Shown here piece after piece: positions 7,225 to 15,136 of a stretch of 27,340 nucleotides of DNA; within the stretch, counting starts at the first letter, position 1; each line of letters opens with the position of its first letter. The stretch is from the IMG/VR virus record IMGVR_UViG_3300044731_001525, positions 1 through 27,340 of that record. One strand, written 5' to 3'. The stretch comes from a virus. Position numbers and translations under genes: made by a program. A model generated the notes under the pieces. That model saw only the letters and a program-made list of their open reading frames with translations, was not told where the DNA came from and did no database searches.

Positions 7225-10091
7225 TCTTTTTTATCTTTGCATTGCTATTTAGTATTGCGGCTCACGCCGATCCAATAACAATCGGCTTGGGCGTTGCCTC
7301 TATTGCAGGCGCGGCAGCGGCGGCTGCTGCACCGACCATTCTTGCGGGCAGTATATTTGCAACCACTATCGGGGCCGCAGTTTTTGGCGGACTTGTTACG
7401 GCCACGCTTGGTTTTGTCGCATCGACCGTTTTTAAACCAAAAGCGCCAAAGTTTGATTTTTCGAGCTATCAAAACGGCGTGACCTTACAAACGCGCACAG
7501 CAGATGAGCCACACAAGATTATCTATGGCACAGCGCGGGTCGGAGGAAATCTTTCTTTTATGCAGACTGAATCAAGCGGTTTTAGGTCCGATGGATCGGC
7601 TAAGTCTGGAGATAATCCTTTTTTACATTTGATGGTATCAATCGCAGGGCATGAGCTCGAGGAGATTACAGCAGTTTATTTCGATGATCAGGCTCTAACG
7701 CTTGATGGCAGCGGCTTTGTTACAAGCGCTCCTTTTTTTCGCGATGGATTTAGTTATGCACGGATTATAAAACATCTCGGGACTACTACGCAAGCCGCCG
7801 ATTCCGTCGCTCTTGCGCGGGTGAGTGGCTGGGACTCTAATTTTCAGGGTAGGGGGATTGCTTACCTGCATGTGATACTAGAGTTCAATACGGATATTTT
7901 TATCAATGGCGTTCCTAACATTTCGGCGCTTGTAAAAGGCCGAAAAGTCTATGACCCTCGCAGCAGTACGACTGCTTGGAGTAATAATCCAGCTTTATGC
8001 GTAAGGGACTATTTGACAGCTGATTTCGGCTTTGCAGTGCCCTCGTCTCGCATAGATAATGTTAGTTTTAGCGATATTGCGGATTTGTGTGATGAGGCTG
8101 TTACAAAAAAGGATGGCAGCACCCATGCGCGTTTTACCTGTGATGGCGTTTTATCTATGGAGCAGTCGGCTATAAATAACCTTGACATACTGACAAGCTC
8201 GTTACTTGCTCCCGTAACATACTCGCAAGGCAAATTCCGCTGTCACGCGGCGGCATATAATATTCCCGTGCTAGATGTCACCGACGATATGTTGGCTGGA
8301 CCAATAAAAATAGTTCCTAGGATGGAGCGTAAAGACCTTTTTAACGCCGTAAAAGGCGGGTTTGTTGACGCAAGCAACCTGCACACACCGACCTCTTTTC
8401 CTACGGTACTCAATGCAACTTATGAGGCCGAAGACGGCGGGACGCGCATAGAGAAAGAGGTTAATTTCCCCATGCAAATTGACCCTGAAAGATGTCAAAG
8501 GATGGCTAAAATAATCCTAGAAAAAGCCAGGCAATCAATAATGATTGACATGCACTTAAACATCTCTGGCATGCAACTTGCGGTCTTTGACGTAATAACA
8601 AGGACTGATGCGGATTTCGGCTGGGTCAATAAAGAGTTTAGAATAGTCCATTGGGAGTTCGAGCCGACTTCTGGTGTAAAAATAATGGCGCAGGAAGAAA
8701 ATTCTGCTTCGTATGACTGGAACTCTGGGGAGGCGACTATTTATGATTCTGCACCAAATACCAATCTTGCAAATCCATTTTCTGTTTCTGCTCCTGGCGC
8801 ACCGAGCGCGGTTGAGTCTCTTTATAGTACGATTGAAAGCGGCGGAGTTAAGGCTAAAGCCGTTGTCAGCTGGTCGCCCTCCTCAGATTCTTTTACCGAT
8901 TCATATGTCCTGGAGTACAAACTAACCACTGATTCAGATTATATAGTCTTGCCTAGGACTATAGATACAAGCTTTACTATTTTTGATGTGAAGCCTGGCA
9001 ACTATAACTTCAGGGTGCGCGCGCAAAACTCTGTTGGCGTTTTATCAGACTACGCATCCTCGGTGATTGCTTTATATGGACTTTCTGCGCCGCCTGCTAA
9101 CGTTGCGGGCTTTTCGCTTAATCAAATCCACAATAATGCGCACCTGTCCTGGGATTTGGCTACGGATCTTGATGTCAGGATCGGTGGCACGGTGCGGCTT
9201 AGATATACTCCACTTACAACGGGGGCGAGCTGGTCAGCCGCCGTAGATATAACCTCGGCTCTAGCTGGCGTTGCTACTCATGCAGTAGTGCCACTTTTAG
9301 CGGGTACTTACATGGCTAAGTTTCTCGATTCGACGGGCACGGAGTCCACCGCCGCCGCTGAAATAACCTCGTCTGTCGCAAATATAGTCCCCCTTAATGC
9401 CATTTTAACAAGGGATGAACACCCTACTTTCAGCGGCGCAAAAACCAATATGACAGTTGCGTCAAGCAACCTAAAACTGACGGGAGCTGGGCCTTTTAGC
9501 ACGTCTGGAGTCTACGAGTTTGCGAGCTATTTAGATGTTGGAGTTGTTACAACATCAAGAATATCGATGGAGATGCAGGCTACTGTGGCAAACGGAAATG
9601 ACACATTTGACGAAAGACCTGGACTCTTTGACGATGCCGCTGGACGCTTTGATGGCGAAGACGTGACTGGCATTGATGTTTATTTTTATGTATCTAGCAC
9701 AAGTGATGATCCTGCTGGCTTGCCAACCTGGAGTCCCTGGAGAAAAGTTATCGTTGGCGACTACACCGCGCGCGCGTTTAAGTTTAAAATCGAGGTGGCG
9801 TCTTCTGACGACGCCTTAAATATATCTATATCTAGTCTTTCTGCTGTCGTTGATGTGCCAGACCTAACCGACAGTGGTGTTATAACGACTAGCTCTAGCG
9901 CTGCAACAAGCGTGACATTTAACAAAGTTTTTACTACAACTGCTGTGGCTGGCGGAACCATGCAGAACGCCCAAACTGGCGATTTTATCACAATCACAGG
10001 AACAACAATTACGGGATTCACTTTAAATGCTTATAACTCTGGCGGGACTAGAATAGTGAGAAATGTAAAATGGGAAGCACATGGATATTAA
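7212..10091 (+). CDS. J-like tail tip / host specificity protein
   Basis: A large tail tip protein (about 959 residues) that probably contacts the host surface. I choose TTG 7212, with GGGAG 8 nt upstream, because it gives a neat N-terminus MRYIVFFIFALLFSIAAHA; GTG 7191 is the longer alternative without a good site. A second Ala/Gly-rich hydrophobic stretch follows. Residues about 60-500 carry the tail-protein core (HKIIYGTARVGGNLSF; CVRDYLTADFGFAVPSSRID). About 540-640 looks like fibronectin type III (SYVLEYKLT, YNFRVRAQNSVG). The C-terminal part ends with IVRNVKWEAHGY, a form common in J-like proteins. Confidence 0.88.
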   Translation: MRYIVFFIFALLFSIAAHADPITIGLGVASIAGAAAAAAAPTILAGSIFATTIGAAVFGGLVTATLGFVASTVFKPKAPKFDFSSYQNGVTLQTRTADEPHKIIYGTARVGGNLSFMQTESSGFRSDGSAKSGDNPFLHLMVSIAGHELEEITAVYFDDQALTLDGSGFVTSAPFFRDGFSYARIIKHLGTTTQAADSVALARVSGWDSNFQGRGIAYLHVILEFNTDIFINGVPNISALVKGRKVYDPRSSTTAWSNNPALCVRDYLTADFGFAVPSSRIDNVSFSDIADLCDEAVTKKDGSTHARFTCDGVLSMEQSAINNLDILTSSLLAPVTYSQGKFRCHAAAYNIPVLDVTDDMLAGPIKIVPRMERKDLFNAVKGGFVDASNLHTPTSFPTVLNATYEAEDGGTRIEKEVNFPMQIDPERCQRMAKIILEKARQSIMIDMHLNISGMQLAVFDVITRTDADFGWVNKEFRIVHWEFEPTSGVKIMAQEENSASYDWNSGEATIYDSAPNTNLANPFSVSAPGAPSAVESLYSTIESGGVKAKAVVSWSPSSDSFTDSYVLEYKLTTDSDYIVLPRTIDTSFTIFDVKPGNYNFRVRAQNSVGVLSDYASSVIALYGLSAPPANVAGFSLNQIHNNAHLSWDLATDLDVRIGGTVRLRYTPLTTGASWSAAVDITSALAGVATHAVVPLLAGTYMAKFLDSTGTESTAAAEITSSVANIVPLNAILTRDEHPTFSGAKTNMTVASSNLKLTGAGPFSTSGVYEFASYLDVGVVTTSRISMEMQATVANGNDTFDERPGLFDDAAGRFDGEDVTGIDVYFYVSSTSDDPAGLPTWSPWRKVIVGDYTARAFKFKIEVASSDDALNISISSLSAVVDVPDLTDSGVITTSSSAATSVTFNKVFTTTAVAGGTMQNAQTGDFITITGTTITGFTLNAYNSGGTRIVRNVKWEAHGY

Positions 10092-10112
10092 TAATCTTTG
10101 GAGTAGAATATA

Positions 10113-11372
10113 ATGGCGCAAAGTGATTTAGTTTTAAGTAACCAGACTTTTCCAGCGATGCGCTCGGAAATGAACGATGCCTTGCAGGCGCTTGGAAGCC
10201 TTTCTAGCGGCGCATCAGCGCCTAGCACAACTTATGCTTATCAGCTATGGGCAGATACAACAACTGGACTTCTGAAGATCCGTAACGCCGCTAACTCTGC
10301 TTGGATAAATATCGGTACTCTTAGCGCAACGGGGCTTGGACTATTGTCAAAAAGCGGCGGAAGTTTAACTGGCGCGATAGATTGGGCCAAGGGCGCAGAT
10401 ATTGCTAGCGCAACCACGGCAGATATAGGAGCGGCGGGGGGCAATTTTATATTTATCACGGGGACTACGGCTATCGCGAGTTTTGGTACGGTGCAGGCGG
10501 GGACTACTCGGATAGTTAGATTTACAGGGGCTTTATCTCTCGCGTACAATGCCACAAGCATGATTTTACCAACGGCTGCGAGCATTACAACGGCTGCTGG
10601 AGATACTGCGGTTTTTGTTAGTCTTGGCTCTGGTAATTGGGTTTGCGTATCATATCAGCGCGCAAGCGGCGTGGCTTTAGCAGGGGCTGTGGCTCCCAAT
10701 CAGCAAGCCTTCACTTCGTCTGGCACATGGACTAAACCTAGCACTGGGACATATGCGCGCGTGCAAGTATGGGGTGGTGGCGGTGGTGGCGCTGGACTTG
10801 CTGGCGTCCCTGGCAGCGGTGGCGGTGGCGGATCATATAAAGAGGCCACTTTTTTACTCGCAGATCTTGGTAGCTCTGTATCCGTTACGATCGGCTCTGG
10901 TGGCGCTGGTGGCGGCACAGCTGGCGCTGGCGGCACTACCAGCTTTGGCTCACACATCTATGGCTACGGAGGCAGCGGTGGGAGCGCTGGCGGCGAAAGA
11001 GGCGGAAGCGGCGGCGGCTACCTTGCAACAGCAACGGTAGCAGGCAATGACATTGTTTCTGCTCCTGAGACTGGACTAGCACACGAAGGCAAAGGCGCTA
11101 AAGTATCGAGTGTTAACTCGGCGATTGGGGGCTACTACACTGGCGGTGGTGGTGGCGGTGGGGGCTTTGCCGCCGCGCCTTCCGTTTACGGTGGCGGTGG
11201 TGGCGCTGGCTCCAGCGGAAGCGGCGGCGCATCAGTCTTTGGGGGCGCTGGAGCCAGCGCCAGCGGCGGCGCTGGCACGCAGCCTGGCGGCGGCGGCGGT
11301 GGGAGCGCTGGCGGCGGTGGCGGGAGCGCGGGCGCGGGCGGCGCAGGAAAATGCGTTGTCTGGACTTGGTAA
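10113..11372 (+). CDS. tail fibre/adhesin with polyglycine-rich C-terminal domain
   Basis: A 419-residue protein. The N-terminal 90 residues (SDLVLSNQTFPAMRSEMNDA, then APSTTYAYQLWADTTTGLLK) match phage fibre proteins that describe a virion attachment region. Residues 90-200 are beta-rich. From FTSSGTWTKPSTGTYARVQV (about 202) on, it becomes a glycine-rich domain with many GGGG runs and ends KCVVWTW. This resembles receptor-binding domains with polyglycine type II helices, as in T-even gp38-like adhesins. It is the likely receptor-binding protein. The DNA is locally very GC-rich because of Gly codons. Confidence 0.8.
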   Translation: MAQSDLVLSNQTFPAMRSEMNDALQALGSLSSGASAPSTTYAYQLWADTTTGLLKIRNAANSAWINIGTLSATGLGLLSKSGGSLTGAIDWAKGADIASATTADIGAAGGNFIFITGTTAIASFGTVQAGTTRIVRFTGALSLAYNATSMILPTAASITTAAGDTAVFVSLGSGNWVCVSYQRASGVALAGAVAPNQQAFTSSGTWTKPSTGTYARVQVWGGGGGGAGLAGVPGSGGGGGSYKEATFLLADLGSSVSVTIGSGGAGGGTAGAGGTTSFGSHIYGYGGSGGSAGGERGGSGGGYLATATVAGNDIVSAPETGLAHEGKGAKVSSVNSAIGGYYTGGGGGGGGFAAAPSVYGGGGGAGSSGSGGASVFGGAGASASGGAGTQPGGGGGGSAGGGGGSAGAGGAGKCVVWTW

Positions 11373-11409
11373 AGTACAACTTATAAGTTAATTAAAAAAG
11401 GAACAAAAA

Positions 11410-11589
11410 ATGGCGGTTTATTGCATAATAAAAGATGGTGTTGTTGTAAATGTGACTGAATGGGACGGTATTACGCCCTATAGTCCATCAGAGGATTTTG
11501 ATTATTTTATTGCATCATCTGGCGGCGCGGGTATTGGCTGGACTTATTCCGATGGAGCATTCACACCGCCAGCGCCCCCACCAGAATAA
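11410..11589 (+). CDS. small fibre-associated protein (59 aa)
   Basis: A 59-residue protein encoded directly after the fibre gene, with AAGGAAC before ATG 11410. It reads MAVYCIIKDGVVVNVTEWDG, then GGAGIGWTYSDGAFTPPAPP. This form, a strand pair with VVVNV-x-EWDG followed by GIGW-x-Y-x-x-G-x-F-x-x-P, is common next to phage fibre genes, where such proteins are annotated as virion-associated or assembly proteins. It is probably a fibre assembly partner. The call is from pattern and position. Confidence 0.7.
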   Translation: MAVYCIIKDGVVVNVTEWDGITPYSPSEDFDYFIASSGGAGIGWTYSDGAFTPPAPPPE

Positions 11590-11592
11590 GGC

Positions 11593-11625
11593 GTAAAATT
11601 TTACTTTTTTTTTATAAAATTTTAT
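11593..11625. terminator. AT-rich double palindrome after the fibre operon
   Basis: GTAAAATTTTAC (11593-11604) is a perfect 12-bp palindrome followed by nine T residues, and ATAAAATTTTAT (11614-11625) is a second perfect palindrome. They stand right after the last tail gene and before the lysis region. With no unpaired loop the hairpin would be weak, so this is a possible terminator, operator or simply AT-rich spacer. Confidence 0.3.
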
Positions 11626-11649
11626 TATATATTAATCGGAGTTTTTATC

Positions 11650-11790
11650 ATGACAAAAGGACTTAAACCGCGTGGAAACCGCACAAAACCGAACTTCTTC
11701 AGGCGCGCCGACCCAAAAAAGGCGGTGGTGGAGCCTAAAGCCAAGACGCAGGCAAAGCCGAAAAAGCCAGCCAGGGCCGCTAGAGATTAG
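11650..11790 (+). CDS. small basic protein (46 aa), lysis region
   Basis: A 46-residue protein with GGAG 8 nt upstream of ATG 11650, a better initiation signal than the overlapping membrane-protein frame. It is highly basic (KPRGNRTKPNFFRRADPKK, then Lys/Ala/Pro repeats to ARAARD) with no hydrophobic segment. The composition resembles small nucleic-acid-binding or histone-like tails, but no family is recognised. The downstream membrane protein frame begins inside it, so its translation could be coupled to this gene. Confidence 0.5.
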   Translation: MTKGLKPRGNRTKPNFFRRADPKKAVVEPKAKTQAKPKKPARAARD

Positions 11791-12451
11791 CGTTTTCTTG
11801 CTGCTACTACTGCATATCTTGCAGGCTTTTCATGCAATGATCGGGCAATTTACAGATTTATCTTGGGCTATATGGGATTTTACAAACACAATTTCCTTTG
11901 CCTTTATAACTACATTATTTTTCTGTAGAATAGATTATAAAGAACCAGCTTTGAAGCTGGTTTCTTTTTGTCTGGTTTGCATTTCTTATTGGTCGATTCT
12001 TGCGCTTTTTGTGCTTACTTTTATCACAGAAAGCTTGCATTTTGCTTGGTTTACGGCTTTCCCTTTGCTGACTTTTTCAGCTGCTTTTTATGTCTTCCGT
12101 AAAGTCCGCTATGATACCACGTATTGTCGTACGTTCGCCATTTCAGCCAAGGATGGCTGCTATTTGCGCTACAAGTCCCCGAGAGGGTTGCAAGGACTTG
12201 TTATAGTGGCTTTGGGTGGCAAAAGAGGCGGGGGCTGTAGCCTGATAATAAATGCTAAAGAATTTTGTTTTTCTGGCGGAAAAGTTGTAGAAAGAAAGCA
12301 TTCTTTTTCAACGGACGGGGCTATTTATGAGCGAATTGGACAAATTAAAATCGATGCAGCGCGTCAACTGGTCGGCAAAAGATGGACTATCTGGCGTAAC
12401 TGCTTTTGGCTTAGACGATTCGCCGTCGAGCAAGGCGCGCTCGGAAGATGA
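11672..12451 (+). CDS. predicted four-helix membrane protein, lysis region
   Basis: A long open frame of 259 codons. Hydrophobic segments lie at about residues 40-58, 73-87, 96-118 and 123-141, followed by a soluble C-terminal half with Gly and basic residues. Only GTG 11672 opens the whole frame, with a distant AGGA. The first 40 residues overlap the 46-aa basic gene, so the true start may be near 11798 (TTG), just before the first helix. The last 125 nt overlap the next gene. Position suggests a lysis or superinfection role, but no family is recognised. Confidence 0.5.
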   Translation: METAQNRTSSGAPTQKRRWWSLKPRRRQSRKSQPGPLEISVFLLLLLHILQAFHAMIGQFTDLSWAIWDFTNTISFAFITTLFFCRIDYKEPALKLVSFCLVCISYWSILALFVLTFITESLHFAWFTAFPLLTFSAAFYVFRKVRYDTTYCRTFAISAKDGCYLRYKSPRGLQGLVIVALGGKRGGGCSLIINAKEFCFSGGKVVERKHSFSTDGAIYERIGQIKIDAARQLVGKRWTIWRNCFWLRRFAVEQGALGR

Positions 12452-12776
12452 GGAGATGTTGATAATCATGCGACTCATGCAAGCCCCGAAATTCCGCGAA
12501 GATTTGGCCGCTTTAGTCGATAAGACTATGCACGGTTTTGTGCAAAAAATATGGAGATATTTATCTGCGGTTGCTGGCGTTATTTCAATTTTGCTTACTT
12601 ATATTTTCTTACAAACAAGCGCCAATCTGACTAATTTAAGTGCTTCAGTTGTGCGTCTTGGTAATGAGATTAGTTCTCTGGGTGCAATAGTCCAGAGCGT
12701 CGAAAAGCAGGCAGACAAGAATCAAGCAAAAACCGAGCGCTTGGAAGAGCGCATTTACTCAAGGGGAACAAGATGA
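12327..12776 (+). CDS. single-TM coiled-coil membrane protein (holin/XhlA-like candidate)
   Basis: A 149-residue protein with one clear transmembrane helix, WRYLSAVAGVISILLTYIFL at about residues 77-96. A C-terminal region follows with heptad-like spacing (LTNLSASVVRLGNEISSLGA and on to the Lys/Glu-rich end), suggesting a coiled coil. The N-terminal 75 residues are soluble. Such one-helix coiled-coil proteins are found in lysis cassettes, including XhlA-type partners of holins. It is joined to the following DUF5675 gene by an ATGA overlap. Assignment is by topology and context only. Confidence 0.6.
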   Translation: MSELDKLKSMQRVNWSAKDGLSGVTAFGLDDSPSSKARSEDEEMLIIMRLMQAPKFREDLAALVDKTMHGFVQKIWRYLSAVAGVISILLTYIFLQTSANLTNLSASVVRLGNEISSLGAIVQSVEKQADKNQAKTERLEERIYSRGTR

Positions 12777-13168
12777 AGGAAGTAGAATTACTGCGCTATC
12801 ACATGTCAGAAAAAGTCACTCTTGGACTAATCAAGTGGGATGATGAGTTATTCTTCTCTCTTGAGTTGCCTTGGCGTGATAACGAAAAAGAAAAGTCTTG
12901 CATTCCGCCTGGTGATTATGTTTGCGTGGATTACTCTTCGCCCAAATATCCGCAAGCATTTTTAGTCAGAGGCGTACCAGGAAGGGAGGATATTTTAATC
13001 CATCCTGGCAATCAGGTGCAAGATACAAAAGGCTGCATTTTACCAGGCACGCTTTGTGATGTTAACACTCCCATTAGTCACGTATTACAATCAAGAGTGG
13101 CAATGGAAAGACTAAAAGGCCTAAGTAAATTTAAGCCATTTTTGCTGAAGATTAGGGAGGAAATATGA
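12773..13168 (+). CDS. DUF5675 protein, candidate endolysin
   Basis: A 131-residue protein matching the DUF5675 family found in phage lysis regions. Motifs: EKSCIPPGDYVC (about 40-51), VDYSSPKYPQAFLVRGVPGR and ILIHPGNQVQDTKGCIL (74-90). H77 and C88 are spaced like the His and Cys of YkuD-type L,D-transpeptidase folds, so a peptidoglycan role is plausible (inference). No other lysozyme or amidase gene is visible, which makes it the best endolysin candidate. It is linked by ATGA overlaps to the coiled-coil membrane protein and to the 3-TM holin. Confidence 0.75.
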   Translation: MKEVELLRYHMSEKVTLGLIKWDDELFFSLELPWRDNEKEKSCIPPGDYVCVDYSSPKYPQAFLVRGVPGREDILIHPGNQVQDTKGCILPGTLCDVNTPISHVLQSRVAMERLKGLSKFKPFLLKIREEI

Positions 13169-13608
13169 TCTTTGGGGCGCTGATTGGTCTTGCTGGGTCT
13201 GCGATGAATCGAGCGGCGAATTACGCAGAAAAAAGACAGGAAATGCAATCGGATGAGGCAAAGAGAGAGCATGAATTCCGTATGGCAACGGCTGAGCATC
13301 AAATGCAGAAAGAGTCCGCCGAAACTCAGGCTGACTCTGATCTGCGCTCCGCAAGCTATAAGCATGATGCTGAAACTGTCGGTGCTAGCAAATGGGTTAT
13401 AAATATTATTAGGTTAGTCCGTCCAATCGTGACGGGCTATGCCCTTGTACTTGAGACCATTATTTGGTTTGCGCTGCTACAGACGGGCAACGAAAAGCTG
13501 CAGGAAGTCGTTGTTTTGGCGGTGTTAGACACAGCCGCCTGCGCGATTACGTGGTGGTTTGGTGACCGCTCCGCAACATCATATACACGCAGGATGATCA
13601 CAAGATGA
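13165..13608 (+). CDS. 3-TM holin-like protein (GTA-holin type)
   Basis: A 147-residue protein. The N-terminus has a short hydrophobic segment (FGALIGLAGSAM). A charged helical region (EKRQEMQSDEAKREHEFRMA) follows, and two hydrophobic segments lie around VRPIVTGYALVLETIIWFAL and LAVLDTAACAITWWFGDRSA (about residues 88-107 and 118-137). The final WWFGDR motif and the RP before the second segment are typical of the 3-TM holin family linked to gene transfer agent release (PF11351-like). It is coupled by ATGA to the DUF5675 gene, which fits a lysis cassette. Confidence 0.75.
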   Translation: MIFGALIGLAGSAMNRAANYAEKRQEMQSDEAKREHEFRMATAEHQMQKESAETQADSDLRSASYKHDAETVGASKWVINIIRLVRPIVTGYALVLETIIWFALLQTGNEKLQEVVVLAVLDTAACAITWWFGDRSATSYTRRMITR

Positions 13609-14138
13609 ATGAAATCGAGCCTAAAAAAAGACTGTCGCTAAAATATGACGGCGGCACGATGATGACGGCTGAGCACACGGCCAAGATAATAAAAAGACTT
13701 AACGACTTTTTGCGAACATCGTTGCCAGCGAGCTATTGCCGTAATTGGTTTGCGCGCCGAAGCGGACTAAGTCCGCAGATACTTTTTAAGATCATGACAA
13801 GTCCGCCGAAGCGATTATCTGTAAAAGTCGCGGAGAAGATACAGCGGGCCATTGATGGAGATGATATAAGAGCGATTTGCTTGATCACTCAGACTGAGTC
13901 TGGCTTTTATGTAGCGGAGCTTGATAGAGAGTACAGTACCGTTCTGGCTGCGCTGATCGAGGCTTATGCCGCTGGTTACACCCACGCAAGCCCGCCGAAT
14001 GCTGGCATTGTAGATACGATATATATATATGAGATTATAAAAATTATCGAGAAAGATAAGATTCGGCATTTTTCCATTTTTAAAATTGCAAAAAAGATAC
14101 TAGAAACGCACCACAAAAGAGCGTCCAGCGCCCTGTAA
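13605..14138 (+). CDS. hypothetical protein with helix-turn-helix-like segment
   Basis: A 177-residue protein starting with ATGA overlap on the holin gene. Residues about 48-82 (NWFARRSGLSPQILFKIMTS, then KRLSVKVAEKIQRAI) look like a helix-turn-helix of the lambda-repressor or Cro type. The C-terminal half is helical with hydrophobic stretches (IVDTIYIYEIIKIIE). It could be a DNA-binding regulator of late or early genes. It closes the late operon, and the next gene begins after a promoter module. Function is inferred from the helix-turn-helix resemblance only. Confidence 0.55.
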   Translation: MNEIEPKKRLSLKYDGGTMMTAEHTAKIIKRLNDFLRTSLPASYCRNWFARRSGLSPQILFKIMTSPPKRLSVKVAEKIQRAIDGDDIRAICLITQTESGFYVAELDREYSTVLAALIEAYAAGYTHASPPNAGIVDTIYIYEIIKIIEKDKIRHFSIFKIAKKILETHHKRASSAL

Positions 14139-14166
14139 TCCGCTCCGCGCCTAGCTTTCCCGCCAT

Positions 14167-14280
14167 ATAAAAAATATTTTACATTTTGTAAAAAACTGCT
14201 TGCAATCTTTTTTGCGTGAGCTATAAAGATTGCCACAGGCAAACAGCTTGAAACATAAAAAACAAAAAACGGAGACAAAC
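14167..14280 (+). promoter_or_regulatory. promoter/leader module, copy A
   Basis: Contains TTGCAA (14200-14205), a 16-bp spacer and TATAAA (14222-14227), a sigma70-type promoter. GCAATCTTT (14202-14210) and AAAGATTGC (14225-14233) form a perfect inverted repeat spanning the core promoter, a likely operator. TTGCC-ACA-GGCAA (14230-14242) is a small hairpin at the start of the leader. The ribosome binding site CGGAGACAAAC precedes ATG 14281. About 83 nt differ from copy B at one base. Confidence 0.75.
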
Positions 14281-14718
14281 ATGGATACAATTTTTGACGA
14301 TATTATTGCTCTTGGCACTAAAAAAACATGGGTCAGGAAAGAACTGGACAGGATTTTTACAGCATTTGGCAAGCAGTTGGCGACAAGAGCAATGCAGGCT
14401 GAAATCAAGCTTGACATTGACACTGTGTACGAGTTGGAGTCCTTTTCTCGCGACGCCCATTGGGGATGTGCAAAAAGAATTTACAATATTAGGCTCTATG
14501 CGGAGCCTGATTTAACAGAGCTTACACTAGAGCGCATTGATATAGATGAGCACGGGCGAGTCACGCGCGTGGATCTGTGCGTGCTCGATGCCGATACGGA
14601 TTTTCGGGTTGTGCGACTAGCAGCGCAATCCTTACCTAATGCTTTGCATGCTTTCAAAACTTTTATAGCCGCCGAACTGCAGGAATTAAATGACATTAAA
14701 TTGGATAGCTGCGGCTAA
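14281..14718 (+). CDS. hypothetical early/accessory protein
   Basis: A 145-residue acidic protein. I take ATG 14281, which follows the conserved CGGAGACAAAC site of the promoter module; the upstream in-frame start would lie within the leader. Segments include KTWVRKELDRIFTAFGKQLA, a helical first third, and YNIRLYAEPDLTELTLERID, a beta-rich middle, then helices. No family, membrane segment or metal site is recognised. As first gene after copy A of the promoter module it is likely transcribed early. Confidence 0.7.
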   Translation: MDTIFDDIIALGTKKTWVRKELDRIFTAFGKQLATRAMQAEIKLDIDTVYELESFSRDAHWGCAKRIYNIRLYAEPDLTELTLERIDIDEHGRVTRVDLCVLDADTDFRVVRLAAQSLPNALHAFKTFIAAELQELNDIKLDSCG

Positions 14719-14734
14719 AGTAGGCGGACTATCT

Positions 14735-14761
14735 GTAGCGGTCACGATTTGTGACCGCTAC
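14735..14761 (+). other. perfect 11-bp stem-loop between accessory genes
   Basis: GTAGCGGTCAC and GTGACCGCTAC form a perfect 11-bp stem with loop GATTT. No T-run follows on either strand, so it is not a standard intrinsic terminator. It lies in the 76-nt gap before the gene at 14795, and could be an RNase III processing site, an mRNA stabiliser or a protein-binding site. Confidence 0.6.
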
Positions 14762-14794
14762 GAAAGGAACATTAACAAAAAACGGAGACAAAAT

Positions 14795-15109
14795 ATGATT
14801 CCCTCCCTGAGAAAAAACGGAAATTCCGATTTTCCTGATTTTGCGGACGCCATAGTAGAGCACGGCGAAAAGTTCGCACGCTGGTTTATTAAAGATAACG
14901 CTAATTTAATTCTCGAGGACCTACTTTCCTTCGAACCGTTGCTGAAAGGGCTTTCAGCCGCCGTTGCGCACGAGCTGGATGAAAAATACGGCTATTTTTG
15001 CCCTCTTAAAAGGGAACTTTACGAAAACGGCGCGGAGGCAGAATTTTTCAGCATTTGGAATAAAATGCTGCTGCTAAAAGAATGCGGACTAGTCTTAGAA
15101 AAAAAGTAG
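14795..15109 (+). CDS. hypothetical protein (104 aa)
   Basis: ATG 14795 follows AAAAAACGGAGACAAAAT, the same ribosome-binding context as in the promoter modules; the longer in-frame start at 14690 would run through the hairpin and is less likely. The protein is acidic and helical (FADAIVEHGEKFARWFIKDN, then LLKGLSAAVAHELDEKYGYF). No family recognised. It is the second gene of the first promoter module group, behind a strong stem-loop. Confidence 0.65.
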   Translation: MIPSLRKNGNSDFPDFADAIVEHGEKFARWFIKDNANLILEDLLSFEPLLKGLSAAVAHELDEKYGYFCPLKRELYENGAEAEFFSIWNKMLLLKECGLVLEKK

Positions 15110-15136
15110 AACTAACAACAAAAAACGGAGCTTATT

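Noticed and set aside
10753-11391. Ala/Leu-rich and Arg/His-rich frames on both strands across the Gly-rich fibre
   Set aside because: Low-complexity shadows of the GGN-rich coding sequence; the fibre frame has the conserved ends, and these lack start signals.
11593-11625. Strong intrinsic terminator after the fibre operon
   Set aside because: Two loopless AT palindromes form weak hairpins; listed only as low-confidence terminator.
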